Below, in pieces: positions 16,907 to 25,542 of a DNA stretch of 64,000 nucleotides. This stretch comes from CAIQJJ01 sp049325275. Its GTDB lineage: Bacteria > Chloroflexota > Anaerolineae > Anaerolineales > UBA4823. The first letter of the stretch is position 1; every line of letters begins with the position of its first letter. The stretch is taken from NCBI GenBank assembly GCA_049325275.1, contig JBMOLU010000084.1, positions 124,001 through 188,000 on the forward strand, read 5' to 3'. Both the position numbers and the translations under genes were made by a program. The notes beneath the pieces were generated by a model that was given only the letters and a program-made list of their open reading frames with translations, searched no databases and was not told the origin of the DNA.

Positions 16907-16984
16907 ACCTAAACATGCGCTTTTGCAGCACCATATGGTTCTGCCAGAATCAGCGCCGGGTTAGGGCCGTGCCGCTTGATGCGG
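16907..16984 (+). repeat. Dispersed palindromic repeat, attC-like copy C
   Basis: This copy folds into one long imperfect hairpin. CCTAA (16908-16912) pairs with TTAGG (16961-16965), GCGCT (16917-16921) with AGCGC (16952-16956) and GCAG with CTGC. A central 10-bp palindrome ACCATATGGT lies at 16930-16939, with unpaired spacers between the boxes. That box-spacer-box layout is the layout of integron attC sites. The conserved tail CCGTGCCGCTTGATGCGG runs to 16984 and contains the stop codon of the convergent nnr gene. Confidence 0.65.
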
Positions 16985-18556
16985 ATGAGTTTTCATCATC
17001 TCGCCGACCACACCTACCACGCCAGCCAGCACGTCCCCGGCCAGGACGGCGGCCGTGCTGCCCAGGCTTTCGGCGGCGCGCAGGCCCGCCTGGGCATGAA
17101 TCCAGGCACCGGCGGCGGCAGCTTCGAAGGCATCCAGGCCCTGGGCACGCAGGCCGGCGATCATGCCGGCCAGCACATCGCCGGTGCCGGCGCGTGCCAG
17201 GGCGGGCGTGGCCACCGCGATCACGGCCGTACGCCCATCCGGTGCTGCGATCACCGTGCCGGCGCCTTTCAAAACGACGACGTGCCCCCATCGGGCCGCA
17301 TAACGCTCGGCAACGCCGATGCGGTCGGCCTGGACTTCCTGGCCCGCCAGGCCGGTGAGGATGGCCATCTCACCCGGATGCGGGGTAAGCACCGCCGGAG
17401 CCGGCAGGCGTGAGGGCCAATCCGGCCGCCAGGCAAGCAGCTTGAGCCCGTCGGCGTCGATCACGAGGGCGGGGAAAGAAGTCTCAGACGGGAAGCCCGG
17501 CAAGAAATCTGCCAAAAAATTGCCCGTGGATTGCTGCAAGCCAAGGCCCGGGCCAATCAGCAAAGCCGTCGGGCGTTCGAGCTGCTCGCGCAGCACGTCG
17601 GCTGCCGCAGCAGCGATGAAACCGTTCTCTTCGGGCAGCAAAACCCAGGTGGCTTCCGGCAGTTGGCCGGCCAGTGCGGCGTGCAACGACGCCGGAACGG
17701 CCAGCGTCACCCAGCCGGCGCCGATGCGGTAGGCAGCTTCACCGGCCAGCAACGCGGCACCGCTATAGTTCAGGCTCCCTGCAACCACCAGGGCCGCGCC
17801 AAAGGTGCCTTTGTGAGCATCCAGGGGACGCGCGGGAAGCCGGCTGCGCACCCAAGCCGCATCGACGACGAAACGCCGGATCTGCTCCCAGGCCGGCAGG
17901 CCCGCCAGGTTGCCGATCCCGACGAGGCGCAGATCGCCGAGCAAGCCGAAAGCCGGAAAGCGCAGGAGACCCTGCTTGACAGCGGCCATTGTCACAGTCA
18001 GATCGGCAGGCAGCGTTTCGGGCGCCGCCTGGCCGCAGTCGCAGTCGACGCCGGAAGGGCAGTCTACGGCGACGATATACGGGGGGTGTTCGAGGGCGTT
18101 GACGGTTTCTTTCACCAGACCAAGCACATCGGCAACCTCTGGCCGCAGCGGCAGGCGCACACCGGTACCCAGCACACCATCCAGCACCAGGCTGTATTCA
18201 CCCAGCAGCGAGGCGAGCTGGCGGCAGCCCGGATCGTCCCATGCAGCAACGTACTGGCCGCCTGCGGCCAGCAGTTGCACGACCAGAGGATCATCCGCCG
18301 GGCGCGAACGCACGGCATAGGCCGCGGTCTGCCAGCCGCGCGCAGCCAGAAAGGCCAACGCCACAAGCGTATCGCCGCCGTTGTTCCCGGAACCGACCAG
18401 GCCGAGTGCGCTCTTGTCCGCAACGGTGTCGTAAGCAGCCTGCACGGCCCGCGCCAGGTTGGCGCCGGCATTTTGCATCATTTGGGCGTAGCTGAGGCCG
18501 TGTGCATCGGCTTGGCGTTCGACAGCCTGCATTTCAGCAACGGTAACAAGTTTCAT
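16961..18556 (-). CDS. nnr: Bifunctional NAD(P)H-hydrate epimerase / ADP-dependent dehydratase
   Basis: A 531-residue fusion that repairs damaged NADHX/NADPHX. The N-terminal YjeF_N epimerase (1-215) begins MKLVTVAEMQAVE and has GSGNNGGDTL and DGVLGTG. The C-terminal YjeF/ribokinase-like dehydratase (230-531) has LIGPGLG, LTPHPGEMAILTG, VLKGAGTVIA and the catalytic ARAGTGDVLAGMIAG. Start ATG 18556 is chosen because longer frames would translate the poly-G tract into polyproline. The last eight residues (HPHQAARP) and the TAA stop are supplied by the dispersed repeat at 16907-16984, so the original C-terminus has been altered there. Convergent with the small membrane protein gene. Confidence 0.93.
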   Translation of the reverse strand: MKLVTVAEMQAVERQADAHGLSYAQMMQNAGANLARAVQAAYDTVADKSALGLVGSGNNGGDTLVALAFLAARGWQTAAYAVRSRPADDPLVVQLLAAGGQYVAAWDDPGCRQLASLLGEYSLVLDGVLGTGVRLPLRPEVADVLGLVKETVNALEHPPYIVAVDCPSGVDCDCGQAAPETLPADLTVTMAAVKQGLLRFPAFGLLGDLRLVGIGNLAGLPAWEQIRRFVVDAAWVRSRLPARPLDAHKGTFGAALVVAGSLNYSGAALLAGEAAYRIGAGWVTLAVPASLHAALAGQLPEATWVLLPEENGFIAAAAADVLREQLERPTALLIGPGLGLQQSTGNFLADFLPGFPSETSFPALVIDADGLKLLAWRPDWPSRLPAPAVLTPHPGEMAILTGLAGQEVQADRIGVAERYAARWGHVVVLKGAGTVIAAPDGRTAVIAVATPALARAGTGDVLAGMIAGLRAQGLDAFEAAAAGAWIHAQAGLRAAESLGSTAAVLAGDVLAGVVGVVGEMMKTHPHQAARP

Positions 18557-18621
18557 CAGAGGCCTCCCGGATAGACTCGGTTGAAAAGCCCGGCGCATAC
18601 GTTCTATGCAGAAAAAACACG

Positions 18622-18787
<166 letters not shown>

Positions 18788-19009
18788 AAAATACGGGGCT
18801 TCCGGGTTGAGTGTGAAGAATCCCTTTCACGGCGAAGCTGGAAGCGCCGCAAGTACCAGACAAAGTTTACCAAAGTTTGTAGAAATTTTGAGGGGTACTT
18901 AAACCTTAACGCATGCGGTGGACACGATGCCCACCATCCCTGTTTTGCGTTACACCCCCGGCCGGCACGACAGCCACCGAGGCAAAGAAAGCTGATATAC
19001 TTTTCCCTT
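18788..19009. other. Non-coding stretch before the metallophosphoesterase gene
   Basis: No convincing gene, RNA or strong promoter is visible. Upstream in-frame codons exist but have no ribosome site and would read into the poly-G hairpin region. Confidence 0.5.
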
Positions 19010-19765
19010 ATGTACCAGGCGATCGAATTGACGACTCACAACCTGAAACTTCCCAGGTTAGCGCCCGAATTTAACGGTTACCGTATCATCCAGATCAGCG
19101 ACTTTCACATCGGCGAGTGGCGCAACGAGAAACGCCTGAACGCCGCCATAGCGATTGCCAACCGGCAGGCGCCCGACCTGATTGCCCTGACCGGCGACTA
19201 TGTCTCCGCCGATCCGCCGGCCTACACCGGCCACCTGGAAAAGGCGTTCTGCAGGCTACGCGCTGCCGATGGTATTGCGGCCGTGCTCGGCAATCACGAT
19301 CACCATCACCAACCGCAGGTGCTGCGCAGTCTCCTGGCTGCGTGTAACGTTCGCGATCTCAGCAACACCTTCGTGAGCTTACGGCGTGGGGATGCATCCC
19401 TGCACATTGCCGGCATCGACTCGTACTCGCGAGAAGAGGACGATCTGCCGCGGCTGCTGGAAAGCCTGCCAACCGATGGCGCAGCCATCTTGCTGGCCCA
19501 CGAACCCGATTTCGCCGACATCAGTGCGGCTTCGGGGCGTTTCGATTTGCAGCTTTCGGGGCACTCGCACGGCGGGCAGGTGCGCTTCCCGCTGATCGGG
19601 CCGGTGTTTTATCCGCGCCATGCCCATAAGTACCCGCTGGGACGCTATCAGATCAACGGCATGATCCAGTACACCAACCGCGGCATCGGGCTGGGCCACC
19701 TGCCGATCCGTTTGAACTGCCCGGCGGAAGTGAGCCTGTTCGTTTTGGAAGCACCAGAGGCCTGA
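19010..19765 (+). CDS. Calcineurin-like metallophosphoesterase (YkuE-type)
   Basis: A 252-residue protein starting MYQAIELTTHN. The five metal-binding blocks are present: ISDFHIG, TGDYVS, LGNHDHHH, an internal AHEPDF, and SGHSHGGQVRFP. The last includes the GHSH(T)GGQ form of the YkuE/UDP-2,3-diacylglucosamine-hydrolase-related group. It has no signal peptide, unlike many YkuE proteins. The substrate is unknown; phospholipid-like or nucleotide phosphoesters are typical for the family. It converges on the PIG-L gene with only two bases between the stops. The start has no clear ribosome site. Confidence 0.9.
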   Translation: MYQAIELTTHNLKLPRLAPEFNGYRIIQISDFHIGEWRNEKRLNAAIAIANRQAPDLIALTGDYVSADPPAYTGHLEKAFCRLRAADGIAAVLGNHDHHHQPQVLRSLLAACNVRDLSNTFVSLRRGDASLHIAGIDSYSREEDDLPRLLESLPTDGAAILLAHEPDFADISAASGRFDLQLSGHSHGGQVRFPLIGPVFYPRHAHKYPLGRYQINGMIQYTNRGIGLGHLPIRLNCPAEVSLFVLEAPEA

Positions 19766-19767
19766 CT

Positions 19768-20484
19768 TCACGAGAGCGCCATGACGCGAAAAGCTTCGGC
19801 AGCGGTGATGCCCTTGGCCTTGCCAGATTCGGAAGCCCACTTGCGCATTTCGTCGGTGGGGTCCCAGTCGCGTAGTTGCGAGGCGTGTTTGCGCAGGGCT
19901 TCAACCTTCAAGGCCAACGTATCGGCGGTGTCTATCCAGGTATTGGGTTGATCGGTGCTGCTCAGGTACACGTACTTGACGTTGTGCGGTTCGAAGCCTT
20001 CTTCGAGCAGTTCCGGGAAAATCAGGCGCGTGCCGGCGGACGGGAAAACGGCATCGCAGGCCACATCGGCAGCCACGCGGTGGTCGGGGTGATTCATGTA
20101 TTCGGTTCCAAAGAAGCGCACCGTCGGATCGCCACACACGACCACTTCAGGCCGATAGCGGCGGATCTGGCGCGTGACCGCTTTCCGTAGTTCGAGGGTA
20201 TGCTGCAAAATCCCATCGGGATAGCGTAAGAAAACCGTCTCTTGGATGCCCAACACGGCGTTGGCTGACAGCTGCTCGGCTTCACGCAGTTGAGCCAATT
20301 CTTCTTTACAGAACGGGCCACAACCGGGATCGTTCGAACCGGCATCGCCGCTGGTCAATAAAACGGCCGTGATCTGGCTCCCGGCGCACGCCCAGCGGGC
20401 GAGCGTTCCGGCAACGGTGAATTCCTGATCGTCAGGATGGGCAAAGATGGTCATGACAGAAGGGGGGATGTATTCGGTTTCCAT
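19768..20484 (-). CDS. PIG-L/LmbE family N-deacetylase
   Basis: A 238-residue Zn-dependent deacetylase of the PIG-L/LmbE family. The first metal motif is FAHPDDQE near residue 14 and the third is HPDHR near residue 117. The family removes acetyl groups from GlcNAc-containing lipids, pseudo-disaccharides (mycothiol, bacillithiol) or similar molecules. Start ATG 20484 (METEYIPPS) is preferred over a longer reading, though neither start has a good ribosome site. It is on the same strand as the ABC exporter operon, 111 bases downstream. Substrate not predictable. Confidence 0.9.
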   Translation of the reverse strand: METEYIPPSVMTIFAHPDDQEFTVAGTLARWACAGSQITAVLLTSGDAGSNDPGCGPFCKEELAQLREAEQLSANAVLGIQETVFLRYPDGILQHTLELRKAVTRQIRRYRPEVVVCGDPTVRFFGTEYMNHPDHRVAADVACDAVFPSAGTRLIFPELLEEGFEPHNVKYVYLSSTDQPNTWIDTADTLALKVEALRKHASQLRDWDPTDEMRKWASESGKAKGITAAEAFRVMALS

Positions 20485-20595
20485 AAGTTTCGAGCGAACA
20501 GGACAGGGCAAGTGGACAGGCGGACAAGGTGGGTGGTTCTCACCCCTTGTCCGCCAATGCATCGGGATTCGATTCAGGCGATTATACGACGGAAT

Positions 20596-21783
20596 CTACC
20601 CGGTGCGCATTTGCATGCGATGGAAAAGCCAGACCCCGATCGCGAAATACACCCCCGAGAGCAGTGCGAGCGCCGCCAGTTCGAAGGCCACATCCTGCAA
20701 GCTGGCGCCGAGCGTGAAGATTTTGTTGAGCGCAATGACCGCATGGGTGGGCGGCAAGATGTCGGCGAGAGCTATCTCACGGCCGAAGAGCAAAAACAAT
20801 GCGTGGCGCGGCAAGGGAAAAGCCGCCCCGCTGAGGAACATCAAAAAACCGAGCGGGAAATTGGCAATGACAAAAGCCTGGGGAACCGTTTTGGAAAAAC
20901 AAGCTACGATCAAGCCGCAGCCGATGATCGAAAAGCTGGTCAAGGCGCCCACCAGCACGGCAATCCACAACGGTCCTTCGCTGCGAAAACCAAAAGCATA
21001 GGCCACCCCGAAGGTCAACAAAACCGAGAGCACCGAGATCAGCGCCAACCACAGCGAGGTGCCCGCCAGAAACTCGAAACTGCTCAGGCGCGTCAAGCGC
21101 AGGCGGCGCAACACACCCGATTCGATTTCCCGGGCCGGCATCATCGCCGCCTGGAAGATCATCAGAATGACCGAAAGCACGAACAGGCCGGGAACATAGT
21201 TTTCGAACTCGGTGCGAGCGGCCGAATCGCCCAACGGAATTTCGACGAGCGCCACGGGGCGTGCATCCTGGCTGATGACGCTCACGTAACCATCCGCGGC
21301 CGTCATCGCCATGACGGCCGCTACGGTGTAGTAAGGATTCGAGAGGTCCCCGGTGAAGATCAAGTCGGTGGTGGCGGCGCTATCGCCGTTCTGGAAAGCG
21401 GCCAGCGTGGCCGAGAAGTCGGCGGGGATGACGATCAGCACAGCGGCCTGGCGGTTGCGCAAGCGCGTTTCGGCCTCGTCACGGTCGTCCACTTGCAGCA
21501 GTTTCAATAACGGGCTGCCGTTTTGGTACGTCATGGCTTGCAGTTCGGCCGCTACGCCGTCCCCCGCAGCCAGGATGGTGCCGTCGGACATGCGAACCGG
21601 CTCGTCGTGGTTGATCAGCAAGACGCCGTACGCGGTGGTCCCGGTAGAGCCGGTCATCAGCCAGTAGATGATGACGAAGAGCGGGGCGAACGCCACGCTC
21701 AGCCCCAATAGCCACAGATCGCGTTTTTGTTCGCGGGCGCACTTCCGAAAAGTAGAAAATAAGCGGGTAAACATAGGCTGCAC
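20596..21783 (-). CDS. ABC-2 type exporter permease
   Basis: A 395-residue membrane protein with the ABC-2 (YhgE/DrrB-like) layout. It has one N-terminal helix (LWLLGLSVAFAPLFVIIYW), an extracytoplasmic domain of about 150 residues, and five C-terminal helices starting at about 200 (GLFVLSVILMIFQAAMM). The ABC-2 motif is seen at FLAGTSLWLALISVLSV and FLMFLSGAAFPL. It pairs with the ATPase gene 28 bases upstream. The operon, headed by a TetR regulator and nitroreductase-like enzyme, suggests drug or lipophilic-compound export. Confidence 0.9.
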   Translation of the reverse strand: MQPMFTRLFSTFRKCAREQKRDLWLLGLSVAFAPLFVIIYWLMTGSTGTTAYGVLLINHDEPVRMSDGTILAAGDGVAAELQAMTYQNGSPLLKLLQVDDRDEAETRLRNRQAAVLIVIPADFSATLAAFQNGDSAATTDLIFTGDLSNPYYTVAAVMAMTAADGYVSVISQDARPVALVEIPLGDSAARTEFENYVPGLFVLSVILMIFQAAMMPAREIESGVLRRLRLTRLSSFEFLAGTSLWLALISVLSVLLTFGVAYAFGFRSEGPLWIAVLVGALTSFSIIGCGLIVACFSKTVPQAFVIANFPLGFLMFLSGAAFPLPRHALFLLFGREIALADILPPTHAVIALNKIFTLGASLQDVAFELAALALLSGVYFAIGVWLFHRMQMRTG

Positions 21784-21811
21784 TCAAGGATTGGGGTGGG
21801 CGCCGGCGCGT

Positions 21812-22744
21812 TTATTCACGCAAACGTCGCCCGGTGAGGGCGATAAAGGCGTCTTCCAGCGTGTTCGTACGCAGGCGTGTCTCGGTCACGGCGACGCCAG
21901 CGCTGCGCAGGAGACTCAAGATTTCGGGAAGGCGTTCGATCAGGCTGTGGCCGCGCACGATCAGACTGTGGTTGAGTGCCGAGACCTGCCAGGCGTGCAG
22001 GCTCAAGGCCTGCACGGCCGCCTCGACTGCGCCGCCGGTTTCCAGTTCGAGCACATCGCCTTCACCCACCGAACGCTTGATCGCGTCAGGGGTATCGAGC
22101 ACCAGCAGGCGGCCCTGATCGATAATCGCCACACGGTCGGCAAGGCGCTCGGCCTCGTCCATGTTGTGGGTGGTGAGGATCACAGTTTTGTGACGGGCCA
22201 GGGAACGCACATATTCGCGCACCAGGACGCGGCTCTGCGGGTCGAGGCCGGCCTCCGGCTCGTCGAGGACGACGATCTCCGGTTCGTGGACCAGGGCCAA
22301 GGCCAGGTTGAGCCGCCGTTTCATACCGCCCGAAAGCTTTCCGGCGGTAACATCCGCCTTGGCGGATAGCCCCAGCGCATCGAGCAGTTCGGCGCCGCGC
22401 CGGCGAGCGGCCTGGCGCGGCACGGCGTACATCTCGCCGACGTATTCCAACTGCTCCAGGCAGGTTAGCTTCTCCCAAAGGATGGTCTCCTGCGGGCAGA
22501 CCCCGACGCGGGCGCGCACTTCGGCGCTACCGCCGAGGACGGGTTTGCCATCTACCAACACGCGCCCGCTATCCGGCTTGAGCAGCCCGCACATCATCGA
22601 GATTGAAGTGGTTTTCCCAGCTCCGTTGGGGCCGAGGAACCCGAACACCTCGCCGGCGTGAACTTCAAGTGAAAGATCGTCCACGGCGGTTAGCGGCCCG
22701 AAGCGTTTGGTCAGGTGTTCGACCTGCAAAACTGTAGCAGCCAT
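21812..22744 (-). CDS. ABC-2 type exporter ATPase
   Basis: A 310-residue ATPase starting MAATVLQVEHLTKRFG at ATG 22744. Walker A is GPNGAGKTT, the signature LSGGMKRRLNLALAL, and Walker B IVVLDEPEAGLDP. A C-terminal DrrA-like tail (about 230-310) ends LEDAFIALTGRRLRE, typical of drug/antibiotic exporter ATPases. The start lies one base after the nitroreductase stop, so translation is probably coupled. It drives the permease encoded next. Confidence 0.93.
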   Translation of the reverse strand: MAATVLQVEHLTKRFGPLTAVDDLSLEVHAGEVFGFLGPNGAGKTTSISMMCGLLKPDSGRVLVDGKPVLGGSAEVRARVGVCPQETILWEKLTCLEQLEYVGEMYAVPRQAARRRGAELLDALGLSAKADVTAGKLSGGMKRRLNLALALVHEPEIVVLDEPEAGLDPQSRVLVREYVRSLARHKTVILTTHNMDEAERLADRVAIIDQGRLLVLDTPDAIKRSVGEGDVLELETGGAVEAAVQALSLHAWQVSALNHSLIVRGHSLIERLPEILSLLRSAGVAVTETRLRTNTLEDAFIALTGRRLRE

Positions 22745-22745
22745 A

Positions 22746-23300
22746 TCAAAAAAGCACGGCCCAAATGATGGCAAGCGAAACCGCCGTGGCAAACAGCCAG
22801 GCCCAGCCGGCAGGATCTGCCGCACCGTTGCCTAACCCTGTCGGGCGGATACGCAGCAGAGGCAGGTCGGCGCTCTTGGCGGCCAGTTCTTCATCGCCGA
22901 TGCGGTAGGGGTTGTACCCTTCGAAGAAGCCGGCGAAGCCGGCATTTTGCAAAATCTGGCGGATGACGACAAGCCGCAAGGCAGCATCCTGCTGAATCTC
23001 TTCCACATGCCCATAAATGGCTCCGCCGGGCAGGATCACTTCGATGTCGGGTGTTGCCAGCAAGTTGCGATACCAGTCGGAACTTTTCCGCCCGCCGGAA
23101 ATGCAGTATACGTCGCCCTGATAGATAGCATAGTTGACCGGCGCATAGCGGACTTTGCCCGATTTACGGCCGATGGTCTTCATCACCATGATATAGCCGC
23201 CGAACGGGTTAACGAAGAGTGGACCCAATCCCAGGCGGAACAGGGGCACCATGAAGAACTTGTTCAAGAACCAGAAGAATTTGCGCATAATTGGAGGCAT
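22746..23300 (-). CDS. Deazaflavin (F420)-type nitroreductase family protein
   Basis: A 184-residue protein of the Ddn/FDOR split-beta-barrel family: MKTIGRKSGKVRYAPVNY and YCISGGRKSSDWYRNL are the family core, followed by a strand VILPGGAIYGHVEEI. Members bind F420 or flavin and reduce quinones, nitro compounds or enones. Some are membrane-associated, and here there is a C-terminal helix (WLFATAVSLAIIWAVLF), unlike most soluble members. AAGGA lies six bases before the ATG. It sits between the TetR gene and the ABC exporter, consistent with detoxification plus efflux. Confidence 0.85.
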   Translation of the reverse strand: MPPIMRKFFWFLNKFFMVPLFRLGLGPLFVNPFGGYIMVMKTIGRKSGKVRYAPVNYAIYQGDVYCISGGRKSSDWYRNLLATPDIEVILPGGAIYGHVEEIQQDAALRLVVIRQILQNAGFAGFFEGYNPYRIGDEELAAKSADLPLLRIRPTGLGNGAADPAGWAWLFATAVSLAIIWAVLF

Positions 23301-23479
23301 ACGTTATCCTTTCAGAATAACCGAGGGAGGGGGATACGCCGGCGTAGGCCGGCCGTGACCGGCCGTGCCGTGTGGCTGCCCAGCCAGCAGGGAAGTGCGC
23401 AGAACAGGCCTGTCAGGCACAGCCCCGCTTCTATGCCCAGGATCTCCGTCAGGACGATTCCAGCGGCGCAGGCGTGCGC
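23301..23479. other. Palindrome-rich gap between TetR and nitroreductase genes
   Basis: The 179-base gap contains overlapping GC palindromes (GGCCGGCC, then CGGCC-GTGA-CCGGCC around 23350-23375) and no gene. They may form a stability hairpin in the operon mRNA. Confidence 0.4.
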
Positions 23480-24175
23480 CTATGGCGCAATTCCTTGCTC
23501 GATCAGCGCCAGCAAAGCGTCCAAGACACGAACAAACGGCATATTTTCGCCGCTGGTTTGCAGGTAAACGTTCAAAAAAGGCAGCAGTTGGCTGTCACCG
23601 GCGGCGACGATCAGCGTGTTGATCGCACGCGCCATCGCCTCGAGATCGATACCGGTGCGAACTTCGCCGCGTGCGGCTGCCTGGACGAGAATCTCGCGCG
23701 TGGTCTGGAACATTTCCTCGGCGACAGGGCGCACCAAACCCGCTTCCAGCGCCGGATCGCCCTGGTACGCCGCGCGCCCAAAGAAACGAATCAGGGCCTT
23801 TTGGGTGCTGCCCCATTCCACCCCGCCACCCAGGTAGGCATAGAATGCCTCGTGCAGCGGCATCGCCGCCAGCATCGGGCGAAACTGCGCAAACATTCCG
23901 GTGAGATAGCGCACGCACAACTGCACGGCAAACTCGAGCAGGCGGCTGCGGTCAGGGAAATACTGGTACAGCGAACCGACCGCTACGCCGGCGCGCCGGG
24001 CGATCTCTTTGACATTGAGCGCCGTGGGGCCTTTCTCGACGGCCTCATCGAAAATTGCGTCCAGAACGGCCTGCTGGCGCTGCGGATCAAGGCGGCGAAA
24101 GGTACGCGTGACCAGACCGTCTTGCTCGAGCTGCAAAATATAACTTTGAAAGTAGGGCCATTCAGGGAAAGCCAT
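23480..24175 (-). CDS. TetR family transcriptional regulator
   Basis: A 231-residue regulator with an N-terminal TetR helix-turn-helix at about 35-62 (NVKEIARRAGVAVGSLYQYFPDRSRLLE) and an all-helical ligand-binding C-terminal domain. The helix-turn-helix begins later than usual because of an N-terminal extension. It heads the nitroreductase/ABC-2 operon and diverges from the MFS gene. The 113-base spacer holds a palindrome that probably binds this protein, making a classic self-regulated efflux module. Inducer unknown. Confidence 0.92.
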   Translation of the reverse strand: MAFPEWPYFQSYILQLEQDGLVTRTFRRLDPQRQQAVLDAIFDEAVEKGPTALNVKEIARRAGVAVGSLYQYFPDRSRLLEFAVQLCVRYLTGMFAQFRPMLAAMPLHEAFYAYLGGGVEWGSTQKALIRFFGRAAYQGDPALEAGLVRPVAEEMFQTTREILVQAAARGEVRTGIDLEAMARAINTLIVAAGDSQLLPFLNVYLQTSGENMPFVRVLDALLALIEQGIAP

Positions 24176-24181
24176 AAAAAG

Positions 24182-24196
24182 TGAACCTTTAGTTCA
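24182..24196. promoter_or_regulatory. TetR-type operator candidate TGAAC-N5-GTTCA
   Basis: TGAAC (24182-24186) and GTTCA (24192-24196) form an inverted repeat just upstream of the TetR start, and another GTTCA occurs at 24214-24218. Location in the divergent spacer supports an operator. Half-sites are short, so confidence is moderate. Confidence 0.5.
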
Positions 24197-24244
24197 TATT
24201 TTATAACTTTCAAGTTCATCTGTCAAGATCGTTTCTATCCGGTT

Positions 24245-24250
24245 TATAAT
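24245..24250 (+). promoter_or_regulatory. -10 box (TATAAT) for the MFS gene
   Basis: Perfect TATAAT 39 bases before the TTG start of the MFS gene. A weak -35 (TGTCAA, 24221-24226) lies 18 bases upstream. Confidence 0.55.
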
Positions 24251-24288
24251 GCCCTGGCCTGACAAACTTTACTGCCATCGAGGAAAAT

Positions 24289-25542
24289 TTGCCCCCCAAA
24301 CCTGCATTCCCCCTGTCACGTTCAGACATTCACATAGGCGACACGTTCGCCGCGCTGCACCACCGCAACTACCGGCTCTGGTTTCTCGGCCAGATGGTCT
24401 CTCTGGCAGGTTCGTGGATGCAGATGACCGCCCAGGGTTACCTGGTGTATCAGTTGACCGGCTCGGAAGCCTACCTGGGGTTGATTGGCGGCATCGCGGG
24501 CATTCCGACCGTCGTGTTCATGCTCTTTGGCGGCGTGGCTGCCGATCGCATTCCGCGCCGCAACCTGCTCGTCATCACACAATCGACGATGATGGTGCTG
24601 GCGCTGGTGCTCGCCGGGCTGGCGTTCACCAGCGTGGTGCAACCCTGGCACGTGTTGGTGATGGCCCTACTACTCAGCATTGCCAACGCCTTCGACGCCC
24701 CGGCACGCGTGGCTTTCGTGCGAGAAATGGTGCCCGAGGAAGACATGAACAATGCGATTGCCCTGAACGCCACCATGTTCAATGTGGCGACGGTTTCAGG
24801 GCCGGCCATAGCGGGCATCACCTACAGCCTGGTCGGGCCGGCGTGGTGTTTTTTGATCAATGGGTTATCGTTCATCGCCATCCTGGCGGCGCTTTCGATG
24901 ATGAAAATCGAGCAGGAAGCGCGCGCCCTGCAGAAGAGTCGCCCCCTGCAGGAAATTTTGGAAGGCCTGCGCTACGTGCGCGGCCAACCCTTGATCTTGA
25001 GCCTGACCGTGTTCATGGGAGTCGTCGCCATTTTTGGCATGGGAACCCTGACGCTGCTGCCCGCCTGGGCGGTGGACGTTTTGGGAGGCGACGTAACCAC
25101 GAACGGCCTGCTGATTTCTGCACGCGGCCTCGGTTCGTTAATCGGTGCGTTGATGTTGGCCAGCCTGGGTAGGTTACCCATTCGGGGTAAATTGTGGTTG
25201 GTTGGCAGCCTGCTAATGCCGGCTGTGCTGCTGGTGTTCGCCTACGTGAGCTGGCTGCCGCTATCGCTGCTCCTCCTGGTCGTTATCGGCTGGAGCTTTA
25301 TTTTGATAGCCAACAACAGCAACGCCATGATCCAGTCGCAAGTGCACGACGAACTGCGTGGCCGGGTCATGAGCATTTACACGCTGGTCTTCTTCAGTTC
25401 CATGCCGCTGGGGTCGTTGTTTGCCGGGTTCTTTGCCCAAAAATTTGGCGCCATCCCCACCGTCGCCATCAGCGCCGGTGTCTTGTTGGGATTGGCCGTT
25501 GCAACGAACGCATTCATCCCACGCATCCGGCAGGAGGGCTGA
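24289..25542 (+). CDS. MFS transporter (MFS_3/EntS-like exporter)
   Basis: A 417-residue, 12-helix transporter. N-terminal segment FAALHHRNYRLWFLGQMVSLAGSWMQ is the typical MFS_3 start. The loop 2-3 motif is FGGVAADRIPRRNLL, and ARVAFVREMVPEEDMNNAIALN is conserved in this exporter group. The start is a TTG at 24289 with GAGG four bases upstream. It is transcribed divergently from the TetR operon and probably under the same regulator. Exporters of this family move siderophores, macrolides and other drugs. Confidence 0.9.
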   Translation: MPPKPAFPLSRSDIHIGDTFAALHHRNYRLWFLGQMVSLAGSWMQMTAQGYLVYQLTGSEAYLGLIGGIAGIPTVVFMLFGGVAADRIPRRNLLVITQSTMMVLALVLAGLAFTSVVQPWHVLVMALLLSIANAFDAPARVAFVREMVPEEDMNNAIALNATMFNVATVSGPAIAGITYSLVGPAWCFLINGLSFIAILAALSMMKIEQEARALQKSRPLQEILEGLRYVRGQPLILSLTVFMGVVAIFGMGTLTLLPAWAVDVLGGDVTTNGLLISARGLGSLIGALMLASLGRLPIRGKLWLVGSLLMPAVLLVFAYVSWLPLSLLLLVVIGWSFILIANNSNAMIQSQVHDELRGRVMSIYTLVFFSSMPLGSLFAGFFAQKFGAIPTVAISAGVLLGLAVATNAFIPRIRQEG

